A stretch of 64,000 nucleotides of DNA from Armatimonadota bacterium (GTDB lineage: Bacteria > Bacillota > Desulfotomaculia > Desulfotomaculales > Nap2-2B). Made by a program: the position numbers and the translations under genes. The notes under the pieces are model-generated. The model saw only the letters and a program-made list of their open reading frames with translations, did not search any database and had not been told where the DNA came from. Numbering within the stretch: the first letter of the stretch is position 1; every line of letters starts with the position of its first letter. Shown piece after piece: positions 24,564 through 33,099 of this stretch. The DNA lies in NCBI GenBank assembly GCA_023511535.1, contig JAIMBK010000007.1:1-64000 (forward strand). Direction: 5' to 3'.

Positions 24564-27536
24564 CTACCTGTTTCTTACCGCGTCCAGCAGCCGGAGGATC
24601 ATCGCCGCCGCTTCCGCCCGCGTCATGGGTGTCTTTGCCCGGAAAGTGCCGTCGGGATAGCCGGCGACAATTCCCCTCGCCACGGCAGCGCCTACGCTTG
24701 CCCGCGCCCAGTCCGGGATGTTACCGGTGTCGGTGAACCCGAGCTCTGCCGGCGTTACGGTACCGATCTTCTTTTCCAGGATCCTTGCGCCGAGTGCGGC
24801 CATCTCCACCCGGGAAACCGGGCGATCAGCCTCAAAGGTAACCGTGCCGTCCGGCTGCGGGCAGCCCCTGACCAGCCCTTCTTTCGCCGCAGCCGCGACC
24901 GCTCCCCTGGCCCAGTCCGGGATCGAAGCATTATCTTTAAATTTCGGGTCCGGCGCGGTGCCTGCAGGGAGCTTCAGAGCACGGACCAGTATAGTGGTAA
25001 CTTCAACCCGGCTGATCTCGTTGTCGGGCCTGAAAGTGCCGTCCGCGTAGCCGGAGATGACCCCCATCCCGGCCAACCTACCCACGGTCTCCTCCGCCCA
25101 GTGGCCGGCCATGTCCTTGAAGGTGACCGATTCGGGCTTGGGCGCCTCCTTCGGTACGGCGAAGACGGCAAAGAGCGTCAGGTGGTCGACCGTCACCGTT
25201 ACGGTTCCCTTCTCGAGGTCAACGGTCCCCTCGCGGCGGACCCACCGGCCGTCCTTTTCGTCGCAGGAGAAGGCGGCCGGTTCCTGGTCCCCGGCGATCT
25301 TGCTCTTGTCGAAGGAGAGGGTGATGGTTATCTTGCCGGTCAGGGTGCCGTCCTTGAGGGTGACGTCCACGACCCTGCCGAGCAGGGGCATCCCCGCGCC
25401 CGCAGCCTTTTCGCTACCCACGACCGCAGCCTTGATCACGGCGTTCGCGCCGCTCACGGCCCCGGCCGGCACCTCGACCTTCACCTTACCGGGCACTTCG
25501 GCCTCGGTGGTCGCTCCCGCCTGCACGGGCTTTTCGACCCTCTCCGCGGACGGCGCCGGCGCTCCGCCGCCTCCGCCGCCATCACCGCCTCCGCCGTCGC
25601 CGTTACCGCTGTCGCCTTTCGTATACGTGCGGACGCTAAAGATTTCGTCGGTGGGCTTAAACAACAGCGACCAGGTCACCTGCTCCTTTAGTTCCTTCAG
25701 CCGCGCCTTCTCTTCGGGTGTCGCCGTGCCATTTTTCACCTTATCCCGCAGGGCGAAGAAGTCCTCCGGAAAGATTTGGGACTTGCCCTTGATAACTAAC
25801 GTCCGGGAGGTGTCTTTATCGGTCACCGCGTAGTAGAAGTCGCCGGCTTTGGGCGGTTCGCTCCCCTGAAGAATATAGTTCCCCTCACCGGCCACCAACT
25901 CCAGGGCTTCGCTGGTGCATTTCGTTACCCAGCCGGTGACCACTGTGAACTCGCCCCGCCGGGGCGCTCTTTCTCCGTAGAGAGTGGCAAAAGCCTCGCT
26001 AAGCGCCCGGAAGGCGAACGAACCGCACAGACAAAGCGTATCAGGCTCTACCGCGAGGTCCGCGTAGGAAAACTTCAGCGGCGCGCCGTCTGGGCCAGAA
26101 ATGCTGAGCGGGGAGACCTTTTTCCAGGTGAAAAGGGCTTCCGCCGGCCGGGTAAGGAGGTTTTTGAGTAACAGGTCGAGCCGCGCCTTCAAGGCCGCCT
26201 GTTCCTCTTCAGAGGCCCGGCCGTTTACCACCCTGTTGCGCAGATCAAAGAAATCTTCGCCGCCGAAGGTGTCCGGCTTGACGTGTACCCACACCATCTC
26301 GCCGGTGGCTTTGTTGGCGAAAATGAAGGTAGGGCTCACCGGAGTGATCTTTCTCCAGTTGCCCAGGTACTTGACGTCAGCCGGGCCGGCCAGGTAGTCG
26401 AAGACCGGCTTGCTGCCGGCCTCGGGCGGCAGCAGGCTGAACACCAGCAGGTCATCCTCCGCCGCCGCCGGACGGTCCGGCCACAGGGCGGGCAGAGCCA
26501 CGCCGGCCAGGCGGAAGGCCAGCACGGAGCAGGGGTACCCCTTGCCGGCGGCCCGGGCGATTTCCTGGCATCCGTCCAGAGTTAATTCCGTCGTTACCCC
26601 GTCCCTGCTCACCTCCGGCCGCGGCCAGAGTTCGGCGGCCGCCCGCCACTCCACAATACGGTTGGCGGAAGATTTTTGAAAGGTGATGAGCGCCCGCCGG
26701 CCGTTTTCCGGATACCGGTACGCGTCGTTCGGAAATTCCTTGAGAATTCCCGGAATCGTGCGCCCGGTGAAGTGACCCTCGCTGACCATCACCGGAACCA
26801 CCAGGGCGGTGGCCCCGTCGGTATAGACGGCTTCGTAAACGGCCTCCCGCAGAGAAGGGGTCAGACCTTCAAAAAGGAAGCCGTACTTTATATCTTTCAG
26901 CCTGTTGCTTCCCAGCCGTTCCTGGATCTGGCTTCCAAGGGAACGCAGGTTATCCACCCACCCGGCCTGGCCTTCGGCGGAGTCGCTGCCGTGCGCGGCC
27001 AGGACCCCTATTTCGCTGCCGGCGTCTTCAACCAGCAGCCCAATCTGTTCGGCAAGCACTTCGGCCAGCAAGGGGTGGTCGTCGACGGCCGGCGTTAAAA
27101 CCACTTCCCCTTGCGGTCTGGCCCTTTCCAGGGGCTCTCCGTGCTCTCCGCCCGGCAAGTCCTCCCTTAAACCCAGGATGTATTTGATCTCCTCGATGTG
27201 ATTGGAGTAACTGGCGATGAACAGCGGCACGGCCACAATTTTGTTGACCCCCGCCGCATTAAGTTGTTCCACCGCGGCCGGAATACCCGGCTCTACTTCT
27301 TCCAAAAACCCGAGGGCTACCGGATAAGGAAAGTTGTCCCTCAATTCGTAAGCCGCTTCCCACACGGGCGTGGTCCAGGTGGGGTCATTCGTCCCGTGGA
27401 CGACGATCAGTACACCGGGCTTTACCTCTTCGCCTGCCCAAGCAACCCCGTGGGGCGCCAGAGACAACAGGGAAAGGAGAAGAACCAGGAAAAGCAGGCC
27501 GGTAAGCCGCCTCTTTGCTACCTTGGGTTTCCACAT
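24564..27536 (-). CDS. Surface protein: CbiX-like chelatase domains, FmdE-like modules, SLH repeats
   Basis: 990 residues. A signal peptide (about 1-35, LLFLVLLLSLLSL...WAG) precedes two CbiX/sirohydrochlorin-chelatase-like domains: VVHGTNDP...VPLFIASYSNHIEEI, then LAAHGSDSAEG...VPVMVSEGHFTGRTI, with the paired His of that family. Two FmdE-like modules follow (about 310-640: GYPCSVLAFRLAGVALPAL and CLCGSFAFRALSEAFATLYG), each with a partner segment (DFFDLRNRV, DFFALRDKV). Then come a Gly/Asp linker, a beta-rich domain, and three SLH repeats (FKDMAGHWAEETV, ISGYADGTFRPD, VAGYPDGTFRAK) for cell-wall anchoring. The likely role is binding or demetallating/metallating tetrapyrroles at the cell surface for the FecBCD-like importer downstream. 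Confidence 0.85.
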   Translation of the reverse strand: MWKPKVAKRRLTGLLFLVLLLSLLSLAPHGVAWAGEEVKPGVLIVVHGTNDPTWTTPVWEAAYELRDNFPYPVALGFLEEVEPGIPAAVEQLNAAGVNKIVAVPLFIASYSNHIEEIKYILGLREDLPGGEHGEPLERARPQGEVVLTPAVDDHPLLAEVLAEQIGLLVEDAGSEIGVLAAHGSDSAEGQAGWVDNLRSLGSQIQERLGSNRLKDIKYGFLFEGLTPSLREAVYEAVYTDGATALVVPVMVSEGHFTGRTIPGILKEFPNDAYRYPENGRRALITFQKSSANRIVEWRAAAELWPRPEVSRDGVTTELTLDGCQEIARAAGKGYPCSVLAFRLAGVALPALWPDRPAAAEDDLLVFSLLPPEAGSKPVFDYLAGPADVKYLGNWRKITPVSPTFIFANKATGEMVWVHVKPDTFGGEDFFDLRNRVVNGRASEEEQAALKARLDLLLKNLLTRPAEALFTWKKVSPLSISGPDGAPLKFSYADLAVEPDTLCLCGSFAFRALSEAFATLYGERAPRRGEFTVVTGWVTKCTSEALELVAGEGNYILQGSEPPKAGDFYYAVTDKDTSRTLVIKGKSQIFPEDFFALRDKVKNGTATPEEKARLKELKEQVTWSLLFKPTDEIFSVRTYTKGDSGNGDGGGGDGGGGGGAPAPSAERVEKPVQAGATTEAEVPGKVKVEVPAGAVSGANAVIKAAVVGSEKAAGAGMPLLGRVVDVTLKDGTLTGKITITLSFDKSKIAGDQEPAAFSCDEKDGRWVRREGTVDLEKGTVTVTVDHLTLFAVFAVPKEAPKPESVTFKDMAGHWAEETVGRLAGMGVISGYADGTFRPDNEISRVEVTTILVRALKLPAGTAPDPKFKDNASIPDWARGAVAAAAKEGLVRGCPQPDGTVTFEADRPVSRVEMAALGARILEKKIGTVTPAELGFTDTGNIPDWARASVGAAVARGIVAGYPDGTFRAKTPMTRAEAAAMILRLLDAVRNR

Positions 27537-27577
27537 AACTCAATTCCTCCTTGCAGTCAGGATTTTGAGGGGAGGGG

Positions 27578-27613
27578 CCTGGCGGGGGCTGCCGGACGGC
27601 AGCCTCCGCCAGG
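27578..27613 (-). promoter_or_regulatory. Near-perfect 36-base hairpin before the surface-protein gene
   Basis: Arms CCTGGCGGGGGCTGCCG and CGGCAGCCTCCGCCAGG pair along 17 positions with a single G-T pair. It sits between the 33-codon leader ORF and the surface-protein ribosome site. It could be a terminator or attenuator; only C-rich bases follow it on the minus strand. Confidence 0.7.
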
Positions 27614-27656
27614 TTTCGGAGGTGTGTTTACTGCTCTCACCACAGGAATGGGTCCT

Positions 27657-27758
27657 TTATCGCGGCGTCTTCTCCGCACCCGCCGTGTTCTCCGGCGGGG
27701 GGCTCCTCGGTTGCCGGGTCAAGAGCCGGAGCAAGCCGCTCAGCCTTACCGCATCCAT
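27657..27758 (-). CDS. 33-codon leader ORF
   Basis: ATG at 27758 is preceded by GAAAGGGGGTGCAA, a strong ribosome site. The peptide begins MDAVRLSGLLRLLTRQPRSP and ends in AEKTPR before TAA. It lies just after a Fur box and before a strong hairpin. The product is unrecognised: either a leader peptide or a small basic protein. Confidence 0.5.
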   Translation of the reverse strand: MDAVRLSGLLRLLTRQPRSPPPENTAGAEKTPR

Positions 27759-27798
27759 TTGCACCCCCTTTCCAAATTCTTCTTTCCGCCATAGAGAA

Positions 27799-27813
27799 TG
27801 AATATCGTTCTCA
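27799..27813 (-). promoter_or_regulatory. Fur box before the surface-protein operon
   Basis: TGAATATCGTTCTCA matches the 7-1-7 Fur layout at most positions. It lies between feoB and the leader ORF, reading toward the surface-protein/ABC operon. Confidence 0.6.
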
Positions 27814-27909
27814 ACGGCTGGCTTTTGAAAATCCCGGCTTTCCCGCTAACCGGCCAAGCCGGGATAAACGCGCGCCAACGGGATAAACGCGCGCGGGGGA
27901 ACCAGTTTT

Positions 27910-29982
27910 TTAGCCCAGCCCCAGCAAACGCCCGCCCTGGTAAATGAGCACGGCCACCACCCAGCCCAGCGCCAGGCTGTAGCCGATGGCAAAGGCCGTC
28001 CATTTCCAGGAGTTGGTTTCTCTTTTGATGGCGCCGATGGTTGCCGCGCAGGGGATGTAAATCAGGCACATGGCCATAAAGGCGTAGGCCGAAAGCGGGG
28101 TCCACTGCTGCCCGATAATTTGGGCCAGGCCTTCTCCTTCCTCCCCGACGCCGTAAATCACCCCTAAAGTGCCCACCACCACTTCTTTGGCCAGCAGGCC
28201 GAAGATCAGGGCAGCGGCGGCTTCCCAGGTACCGAAGCCGGCGGGGACAAAGACGGGGGCGAGAGCACTGCCCAGGCGGCCGATCAGGCTTTCCCGGGCG
28301 GCGTACTCCACGCCCCAGGGGAGCACGGAAAGAACCCAGATCAGGACCACCACGCCGAAAATGATTGTCCCTGCTTTGCGGATGAAGGCGCTCCCCCGCT
28401 CCCACACGTGGATGAGCGTGCCTTTTAAGGTGGGCAGACGGTAAGGGGGGAGTTCCATGACAAAGGGAGCGCTTTCCCCTTTAAACAGGAAAGTTTTAAA
28501 CAGCTTCCCCATGACGACGGCCAGGACGATGCCCAAAAGGTAAAGGGAGAAAATCACCCACCCCTGGCGGGCGCTGAAAAACGCCCCGGCAAAAAGGACG
28601 TAAACGGGCAGCCGGGCCGCGCAAGACATCAAGGGGTTGATTAAAATGGTAATCAGCCGGTCCTGCCGGTTTTCCAGGGTGCGCGTGGCCATAATGGCCG
28701 GCACGTTGCAGCCGAAGCCGATTAACATGGGTAAAAAGGACTTGCCGTGCAGGCCCAGGGCGTGCATGAAACGGTCCATAATGTAGGCCGCCCGGGCCAT
28801 GTAGCCGCTATCCTCCAGGAAAGAGATGGCCAGAAAGAGGAGAAAAATAAGGGGGATAAAAACGAGCACCGAGCCAACGCCGCCGATGATGCCGTCCACG
28901 GCCAGGGAAACGGTCCATTCCGGAGCGCCGGCGGCGCCGAGCGCCCCTTCGGTCACGCCGCCCAGCCACGCGAAGAAGGACTCGATCCAGCCTACCAGGG
29001 GATCGCCCAGCTTAAAGGTGAACTGGAAGACCGCCCACATAGCCAGCAAAAAGATGGGCAGGCCCAGGAAACGGTTGGTCACCACGCGGTCAATCCGGTC
29101 GGAAAGGGAAAGCCGCTGTTCCACGGTCTTCTTTCTGCTCACCGTCTGTTTGACGATCCCGCCGATGAAACCGTAGCGCCGTTCGGCGAAAAGGTTTTCG
29201 GCCTCTTCCCCGGCAATCTCCCGCAGGCGCCGGAGGCTCTTTTCCCGTCTGGCCAGCAAATCACCCACGTCGGGCGTCTTGCGGATTTCTTGCAGGAGGT
29301 GGTCGTCTTCTTCCAGCAGCTTAACCGCCAGCCAGCGCAGGGAATAGCGGTCCATCAACCGGGCGTGGGAGGCGATTACCGTCCCCAGGCTGCCGATTTC
29401 TGCTTCCACTTCCCGGCCGTAGTCAATTTTCAGCGCTTCCCGGGGCCCGGCGCCGGCCGCCGCCAGCGCCTGCCTGATGAGCTCCGGCACGCCTTTGTTT
29501 TTGGTCGCCACCGTGGGCACCACCGGCACGCCTAAAAGCCCCGCCAGTTTTTCCCGGTCAACGGTAATCTGGCGGGCCTGGGCCTCGTCCATCATGTTCA
29601 GGGCCACCACCACGCGGGCGCCCATTTCCAGCAGCTGGACGGTTAAATAAAGGTTGCGCTCGAGATTGGAAGCGTCCACCACGTTGATGATGACATCGGG
29701 TTTTTCGTGCAAAATAAAATTGCGGGCGATGATTTCGTCTTCCGAGTAAGCCCCCAGACTGTACGTGCCGGGCAGATCAACCACCCGGCAAGTCTTGCCC
29801 GCGGAAAGAAGCCGCCCTTCTTTTTTCTCCACCGTCACGCCCGGCCAGTTTCCCACGTGCTGCCGCGCCCCGGTCAGGCTGTTAAAAATCGTTGTTTTCC
29901 CGGAATTGGGGTTGCCCGCCAGAGCAATTACAATTTCCTTGGCGGGCGTCTTCTGCACCGCTAATTCACTGGCTGCTTCCAT
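27910..29982 (-). CDS. feoB: Ferrous iron transport protein FeoB
   Basis: About 690 residues. The N-terminal G domain has G1 GNPNSGKTT, the switch region [14 protein letters not shown]3 DLPGTYSLG, and G4 NMMD. A GDI-like helical linker is followed by the Gate/FeoB_C membrane domain ([48 protein letters not shown]). It imports Fe2+ in a GTP-dependent way. The ATG at 29982 lies 7 bases after GGAGGG and is preferred over the one five codons upstream. It follows two feoA genes and a Fur box. Confidence 0.96.
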   Translation of the reverse strand: MEAASELAVQKTPAKEIVIALAGNPNSGKTTIFNSLTGARQHVGNWPGVTVEKKEGRLLSAGKTCRVVDLPGTYSLGAYSEDEIIARNFILHEKPDVIINVVDASNLERNLYLTVQLLEMGARVVVALNMMDEAQARQITVDREKLAGLLGVPVVPTVATKNKGVPELIRQALAAAGAGPREALKIDYGREVEAEIGSLGTVIASHARLMDRYSLRWLAVKLLEEDDHLLQEIRKTPDVGDLLARREKSLRRLREIAGEEAENLFAERRYGFIGGIVKQTVSRKKTVEQRLSLSDRIDRVVTNRFLGLPIFLLAMWAVFQFTFKLGDPLVGWIESFFAWLGGVTEGALGAAGAPEWTVSLAVDGIIGGVGSVLVFIPLIFLLFLAISFLEDSGYMARAAYIMDRFMHALGLHGKSFLPMLIGFGCNVPAIMATRTLENRQDRLITILINPLMSCAARLPVYVLFAGAFFSARQGWVIFSLYLLGIVLAVVMGKLFKTFLFKGESAPFVMELPPYRLPTLKGTLIHVWERGSAFIRKAGTIIFGVVVLIWVLSVLPWGVEYAARESLIGRLGSALAPVFVPAGFGTWEAAAALIFGLLAKEVVVGTLGVIYGVGEEGEGLAQIIGQQWTPLSAYAFMAMCLIYIPCAATIGAIKRETNSWKWTAFAIGYSLALGWVVAVLIYQGGRLLGLG

Positions 29983-30009
29983 GTACTTACCCTCCATTTC
30001 GAAAGAACA

Positions 30010-30024
30010 TGAGAATCATTTTCA
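30010..30024 (-). promoter_or_regulatory. Fur box between feoA and feoB
   Basis: TGAGAATCATTTTCA is a good 7-1-7 Fur motif, 28 bases before the feoB start, so feoB may also have its own iron-regulated promoter. Confidence 0.7.
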
Positions 30025-30054
30025 TTGTCTGGGCAAAAAATAAATGAAAATCTT

Positions 30055-30273
30055 TTATTCCACCAGCACTTTTTGGGCCATGCCGCGCCCCAAGGCCAGG
30101 CGTGTCTCCCCCAGGGCGACAATCACCGGGCCGCAGGCGTTATTCTGGATCATGCGCAGCGCCTTTCCTTTCGTCACGCCCATGCCCCTTAGCCTCTCCC
30201 TGATCCCAATCCCGCCGGCAACTTCTTTAATTACTCCTGCTTCGCCGGGGGCCAGAAAACCTAAAGGCTTCAA
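30055..30273 (-). CDS. feoA: FeoA, copy 2
   Basis: A 72-residue SH3-like FeoA: PLGFLAPGEAGVIKEVAGG, then RERLRGMGVTKGKALRM and PVIVALGETRLALGRGMAQKVLVE, the normal pattern of the family. The start is a TTG at 30273 after GGAGGGGG. FeoA assists FeoB, possibly as a regulator of its gating. It is the second of two small FeoA genes upstream of feoB. Confidence 0.9.
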   Translation of the reverse strand: MKPLGFLAPGEAGVIKEVAGGIGIRERLRGMGVTKGKALRMIQNNACGPVIVALGETRLALGRGMAQKVLVE

Positions 30274-30320
30274 AGCTTTTCCCCCTCCTTGGGTTGCGCC
30301 AGTTCAATAAAAAGATAACG

Positions 30321-30554
30321 CTATCCAACTGTAACAAAAATACCGTTTGCCTCCTCCCGGCGCAAACTCAACCGGTAACCCTTCAGCGCAATCTCCATCG
30401 GGTCGCCCAGCGGAGCTTTGCCTTTGACCTCAAATTCAACCCCCGGCACCAGCCCCATCTCCAAAACACGGCGGCGCAAGTTACCTTGAAGATTGATTCT
30501 GACCACTGTCCCCCGCTCGCCGGGCTTTAAACTGCCGAGCACATTTGGGTTCAC
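30321..30554 (-). CDS. feoA: FeoA, copy 1
   Basis: About 77 residues: LGSLKPGERGTVVRINLQGNLRRRVLEMGLVPGVEF and GYRLSLRREEANGIFV, typical FeoA. The GTG at 30554 is 9 bases after GGAGGT; a TTG two codons upstream is also possible but too close to the ribosome site. It is the first gene of the feo operon, behind a perfect Fur palindrome. Confidence 0.9.
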   Translation of the reverse strand: MNPNVLGSLKPGERGTVVRINLQGNLRRRVLEMGLVPGVEFEVKGKAPLGDPMEIALKGYRLSLRREEANGIFVTVG

Positions 30555-30584
30555 TGACAAACCACCTCCTCCGTTAAATGAAAT

Positions 30585-30637
30585 TGAGAATAATTCTCAA
30601 CGGCTTTTTACAAGCATGCAATTGATTCTCGTTTTCA
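30585..30637 (-). promoter_or_regulatory. Two Fur boxes controlling feoAAB
   Basis: TGAGAATAATTCTCA (30585-30599) is a perfect 7-1-7 palindrome. A second, weaker site TGATTCTCGTTTTCA lies at 30623-30637. They are directly upstream of the first feoA. Confidence 0.85.
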
Positions 30638-30694
30638 ACCTATCACAATTCAAAACGTTTGTCAACCAGTTTTAAAAAATTCTTTAGCTGGTTA

Positions 30695-30731
30695 TTGACA
30701 TTTGTTCATAACCAGCATAAAATGATAATGA
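30695..30731 (+). promoter_or_regulatory. Promoter with shared GATAATGA element
   Basis: TTGACA (30695-30700), a 17-base spacer and TAAAAT (30718-30723). ATAAAATGATAATGA at 30717-30731 is identical to the same part of the promoter at 36452-36488, so both NifX-family genes may share a regulator. Confidence 0.75.
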
Positions 30732-30758
30732 GGTTCTTTATCAGAAAGGATGGTCGGC

Positions 30759-31073
30759 ATGAAAGCAGCCCTGCCGGTGAAAATGGGCCGCGTCGATAAG
30801 TATTTTGAGCGGGCCAAAACCTTTCTCATCCTGGAAGTTGAAGGTCACACGATCAAAAACAAGCATTTCTTTTCCGTCAACCCCCACCAAAGCAACCACG
30901 GGCAGTTGATTAAGCCTTTTCAAAATACGGGAGTAAAACTAATCATTGTCGATAAAATAAGCGCGAAGGCCAATCAGGCCCTGAAAGAAAGCGGCTTTCA
31001 AGTAATCACCGGCGTCCGCGGCCCCGTTACGGAAGCCGTCCAGAGAATCATTCACGGCCGCCGGCTTTCCTGA
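30759..31073 (+). CDS. NifX/NifB-type dinitrogenase cofactor family protein
   Basis: About 104 residues from the ATG at 30759. Pattern of the family: KAALPVKMGRVDKYFERAKTFLILEVEG, then NTGVKLIIVDKISAKANQALKESGFQVITG and VTEAVQRIIHG. These RNase-H-like small proteins bind Fe-Mo or Mo-Cu clusters in NifX, NafY and the orange protein (Orp). Unlike its relatives here it lacks Cys and has a few His only. It is divergent from the feo operon and is the first of four such genes in the next 6 kb. Confidence 0.75.
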   Translation: MKAALPVKMGRVDKYFERAKTFLILEVEGHTIKNKHFFSVNPHQSNHGQLIKPFQNTGVKLIIVDKISAKANQALKESGFQVITGVRGPVTEAVQRIIHGRRLS

Positions 31074-31076
31074 TGT

Positions 31077-31490
31077 CTACAGCCATCTTTTGCACCGGCG
31101 CCCCCGGCCTCCCGCTCCCCGCTTTCCCCCCGGCCCCTTCCCGGCGGTAACCCACCGGCCGGCCAGGGCGGCCAGCCCTTCGATCACCACGGGCGCCAGG
31201 GCGGCCAGGGCGGCGGGCAGTGTTGTTCCCTTTCCCTTTTCTCTCAGAATTGCCGGGCCGGCTTTTTCTTCAGGAACGCGTGGCCGTCCGGCGGCCCTTG
31301 CCGCGGCAGGAGAAATCACCTCGACTTCGTAAATGGCGTTATTGCCGCAGACCTCCCGGCAAGCCCCGCAGCCGGCGCACAATTCCTGATCAATAAGGGC
31401 AGCCTTGCCGCTTACCCTGATCGCCTGCTGCGGACAGGCCTCTGCACACAAGCCGCATCCGTTGCACTTTTCCCTGTCTACGTAAAACAT
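31077..31490 (-). CDS. Two-[4Fe-4S] ferredoxin with C-terminal tail
   Basis: A 137-residue protein. The first 55 residues form a bacterial-type ferredoxin with two motifs, CNGCGLCAEACP and CAGCGACREVCG (each CxxCxxCxxxC). The second half is an Ala/Gly/Arg/Lys-rich tail with a hydrophobic stretch (TLPAALAALAPVVIEGLAALAG) and a very basic end (RGRRCKRWL), possibly for membrane or protein contact. A similar ferredoxin module is present in the ATPases of the same cluster, so it may feed them electrons. Confidence 0.8.
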   Translation of the reverse strand: MFYVDREKCNGCGLCAEACPQQAIRVSGKAALIDQELCAGCGACREVCGNNAIYEVEVISPAAARAAGRPRVPEEKAGPAILREKGKGTTLPAALAALAPVVIEGLAALAGRWVTAGKGPGGKRGAGGRGRRCKRWL

Positions 31491-31602
31491 TAACTACCGC
31501 TCCTTTAAATTTGATTATGTACATACGTTTAATAATAATATACCACATCCTTTCTTTCAGACAAGCCCGCTTTGCCTTGTATTATTTTCCGCTTAAAAAT
31601 AT

Positions 31603-31644
31603 AAGGGCCCGTCCGCAATTTTCAAATTGAACGGCCGGGCCCTT
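31603..31644 (-). terminator. Rho-independent terminator of the HdrD-like gene
   Basis: AAGGGCCCG and CGGGCCCTT pair around an inner AT-rich arm; on the minus strand the stem is followed by ATATTTTT. Confidence 0.85.
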
Positions 31645-31651
31645 CTTGACA

Positions 31652-32887
31652 CTATTTCTTTTCCGGAAAAATTAACGCTTTGCTCACCAGGTGGTGAATG
31701 TGCGCCAGCTTTGCGTCAAGCTTGTAATATTTAATGATGTCGTTTAACTGGTCCCAACAGTTATGGCAGGGGGTGACGACGATTTTCGCGCCTGTTCTTT
31801 CAATCTGTTCGGCTTTTAATTTTCCTTTGGCCATCCGGTAAGGATAAATTTCGCTCCCCATGGAAAGGAGGCCGCCGCCGCCGCCGCAGCAGTAATTATA
31901 CTCCCGGTTGGGCCACATTTCACGAAAATCCAGGCAGGCGTGTTGTAAACAGTACCTGGGTTCTTCGACAATTCCTTCTTTGCGGACGGCGTTGCAGGGG
32001 TCGTGAAAGGTAACCGGTTCGGGGTTGCGGGTGGGGTCGAGCTTGATTCTCCCTTCTTTTATCCACTGGGCCTGGAGCTGCACGAAGCTGATCACCGGGT
32101 AATCCTTGTGGAGCCACACTTTCCGCCCCCACATCTGGGCATGCGTGGCGTGGCCGCACTCCGTCACCACCACTACTTTTGCCTTCAGGCGCACGTATTC
32201 CCCGTAAATCCGCTCCAGCATGATCCGGGACGCCTCGTCGTCGCCGCTGAAATAGGCATAGTGGGTGGCGTCCCACCACCGGCTGCTGCACGTCCAGTTG
32301 GCGCCGGCGGCCCACATGATGGTCAGGATGCTCTGGATGTCCTGGGGATAATATTTGATCTCCCGGGGGTCCCAGAGAAATAAATAATCCGCCCCCTCCT
32401 TGTCCACCTCAATTTTAATGTTGGGGTCGCCTATCTCGTTGGCCGTTTCCTCCGCCATCCACTCCAGGGTCTCCAGGTAATCTTCCTGCGTAACCTCCAT
32501 CTGGTTGCCGGTATTGATCTGGGCGTTCACCACGTCCTGCAAAAAGCCCGGGGCGTATACACCCTGACTGACCAGCATACCCCGCACGGTGCGCACGATG
32601 CCGGCGATATCCACGTTCATGGGACATTGCATGGTGCACCGCCCGCACATGGTGCAGGCCCAGATAAATTTTGAATTGAGGACTTCTTCGCGCATCCCCA
32701 GCAACACCTGCCGGATAAAGACGCGCGGGTCAGCGTTATCGTGGACGCCGTTATAAGGACAGCCAGCGCTGCACATGCCGCAAGTCAGGCAGTTGGTCAG
32801 ATCCCGCGGGTTCTTGTCCGTACAGAATTTAGCCATGATCTCTTCCCGAAAAGACGGGTCCAGTTTGGTGGCCAAAACCGATTCCAA
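31652..32887 (-). CDS. HdrD/DsrK-like iron-sulfur protein with CCG domains
   Basis: About 411 residues. The N-terminal HdrC-like part has two [4Fe-4S] motifs (CLTCGMCSAGCP and CTMCGRCTMQCP). The HdrB-like part carries cysteine-rich CCG features (CGHATHAQM, HDPCNAVRKEG, YNYCCGGGGGLLSMG, TPCHNCWDQL). The fused C-then-B order is that of HdrD, DsrK and HmeD, which handle thiol-disulfide reduction from menaquinone or ferredoxin. The TTG at 32887 has GGGGAGG 8 bases upstream and is preferred; ATGs at 32905 and 32977 lack ribosome sites. It has its own terminator, so it is a single-gene unit. Confidence 0.85.
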   Translation of the reverse strand: MESVLATKLDPSFREEIMAKFCTDKNPRDLTNCLTCGMCSAGCPYNGVHDNADPRVFIRQVLLGMREEVLNSKFIWACTMCGRCTMQCPMNVDIAGIVRTVRGMLVSQGVYAPGFLQDVVNAQINTGNQMEVTQEDYLETLEWMAEETANEIGDPNIKIEVDKEGADYLFLWDPREIKYYPQDIQSILTIMWAAGANWTCSSRWWDATHYAYFSGDDEASRIMLERIYGEYVRLKAKVVVVTECGHATHAQMWGRKVWLHKDYPVISFVQLQAQWIKEGRIKLDPTRNPEPVTFHDPCNAVRKEGIVEEPRYCLQHACLDFREMWPNREYNYCCGGGGGLLSMGSEIYPYRMAKGKLKAEQIERTGAKIVVTPCHNCWDQLNDIIKYYKLDAKLAHIHHLVSKALIFPEKK

Positions 32888-33062
32888 ATCTCTCCCTCCC
32901 CACATATAGCTATTAAAATAACTATATAATTGCAAGCTGTTTTGAGCAATCAGGAAAAAAAACCTCTTTTGGAGCAAATTATCTGAACCGACGTTGGATA
33001 TCTCATCTTTTCTTTATTTTATATAACTTCAGATCAATCAGTTAAAAATCTCAAAAAAATAC

Positions 33063-33093
33063 CGGCCAGACGGCAAAGCGCCCGGCCGATCCT
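33063..33093 (-). terminator. Terminator after the DUF5320 pair
   Basis: CGGCC...GGCCG stem with GC-rich interior, followed on the minus strand by TATTTTTTT, 7 bases after the stop of the 91-residue gene. Confidence 0.7.
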
Positions 33094-33099
33094 TCCTTC

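Noticed and set aside
24444-25691. Long plus-strand ORF of 415 codons
   Set aside because: It is the antisense frame of the SLH surface-protein gene, with a Pro/Arg/Gly-heavy composition and no motif.
27746-28405. Minus-strand ORF of 219 codons at the feoB end
   Set aside because: It is another frame of feoB, which has clear motifs in its own frame.
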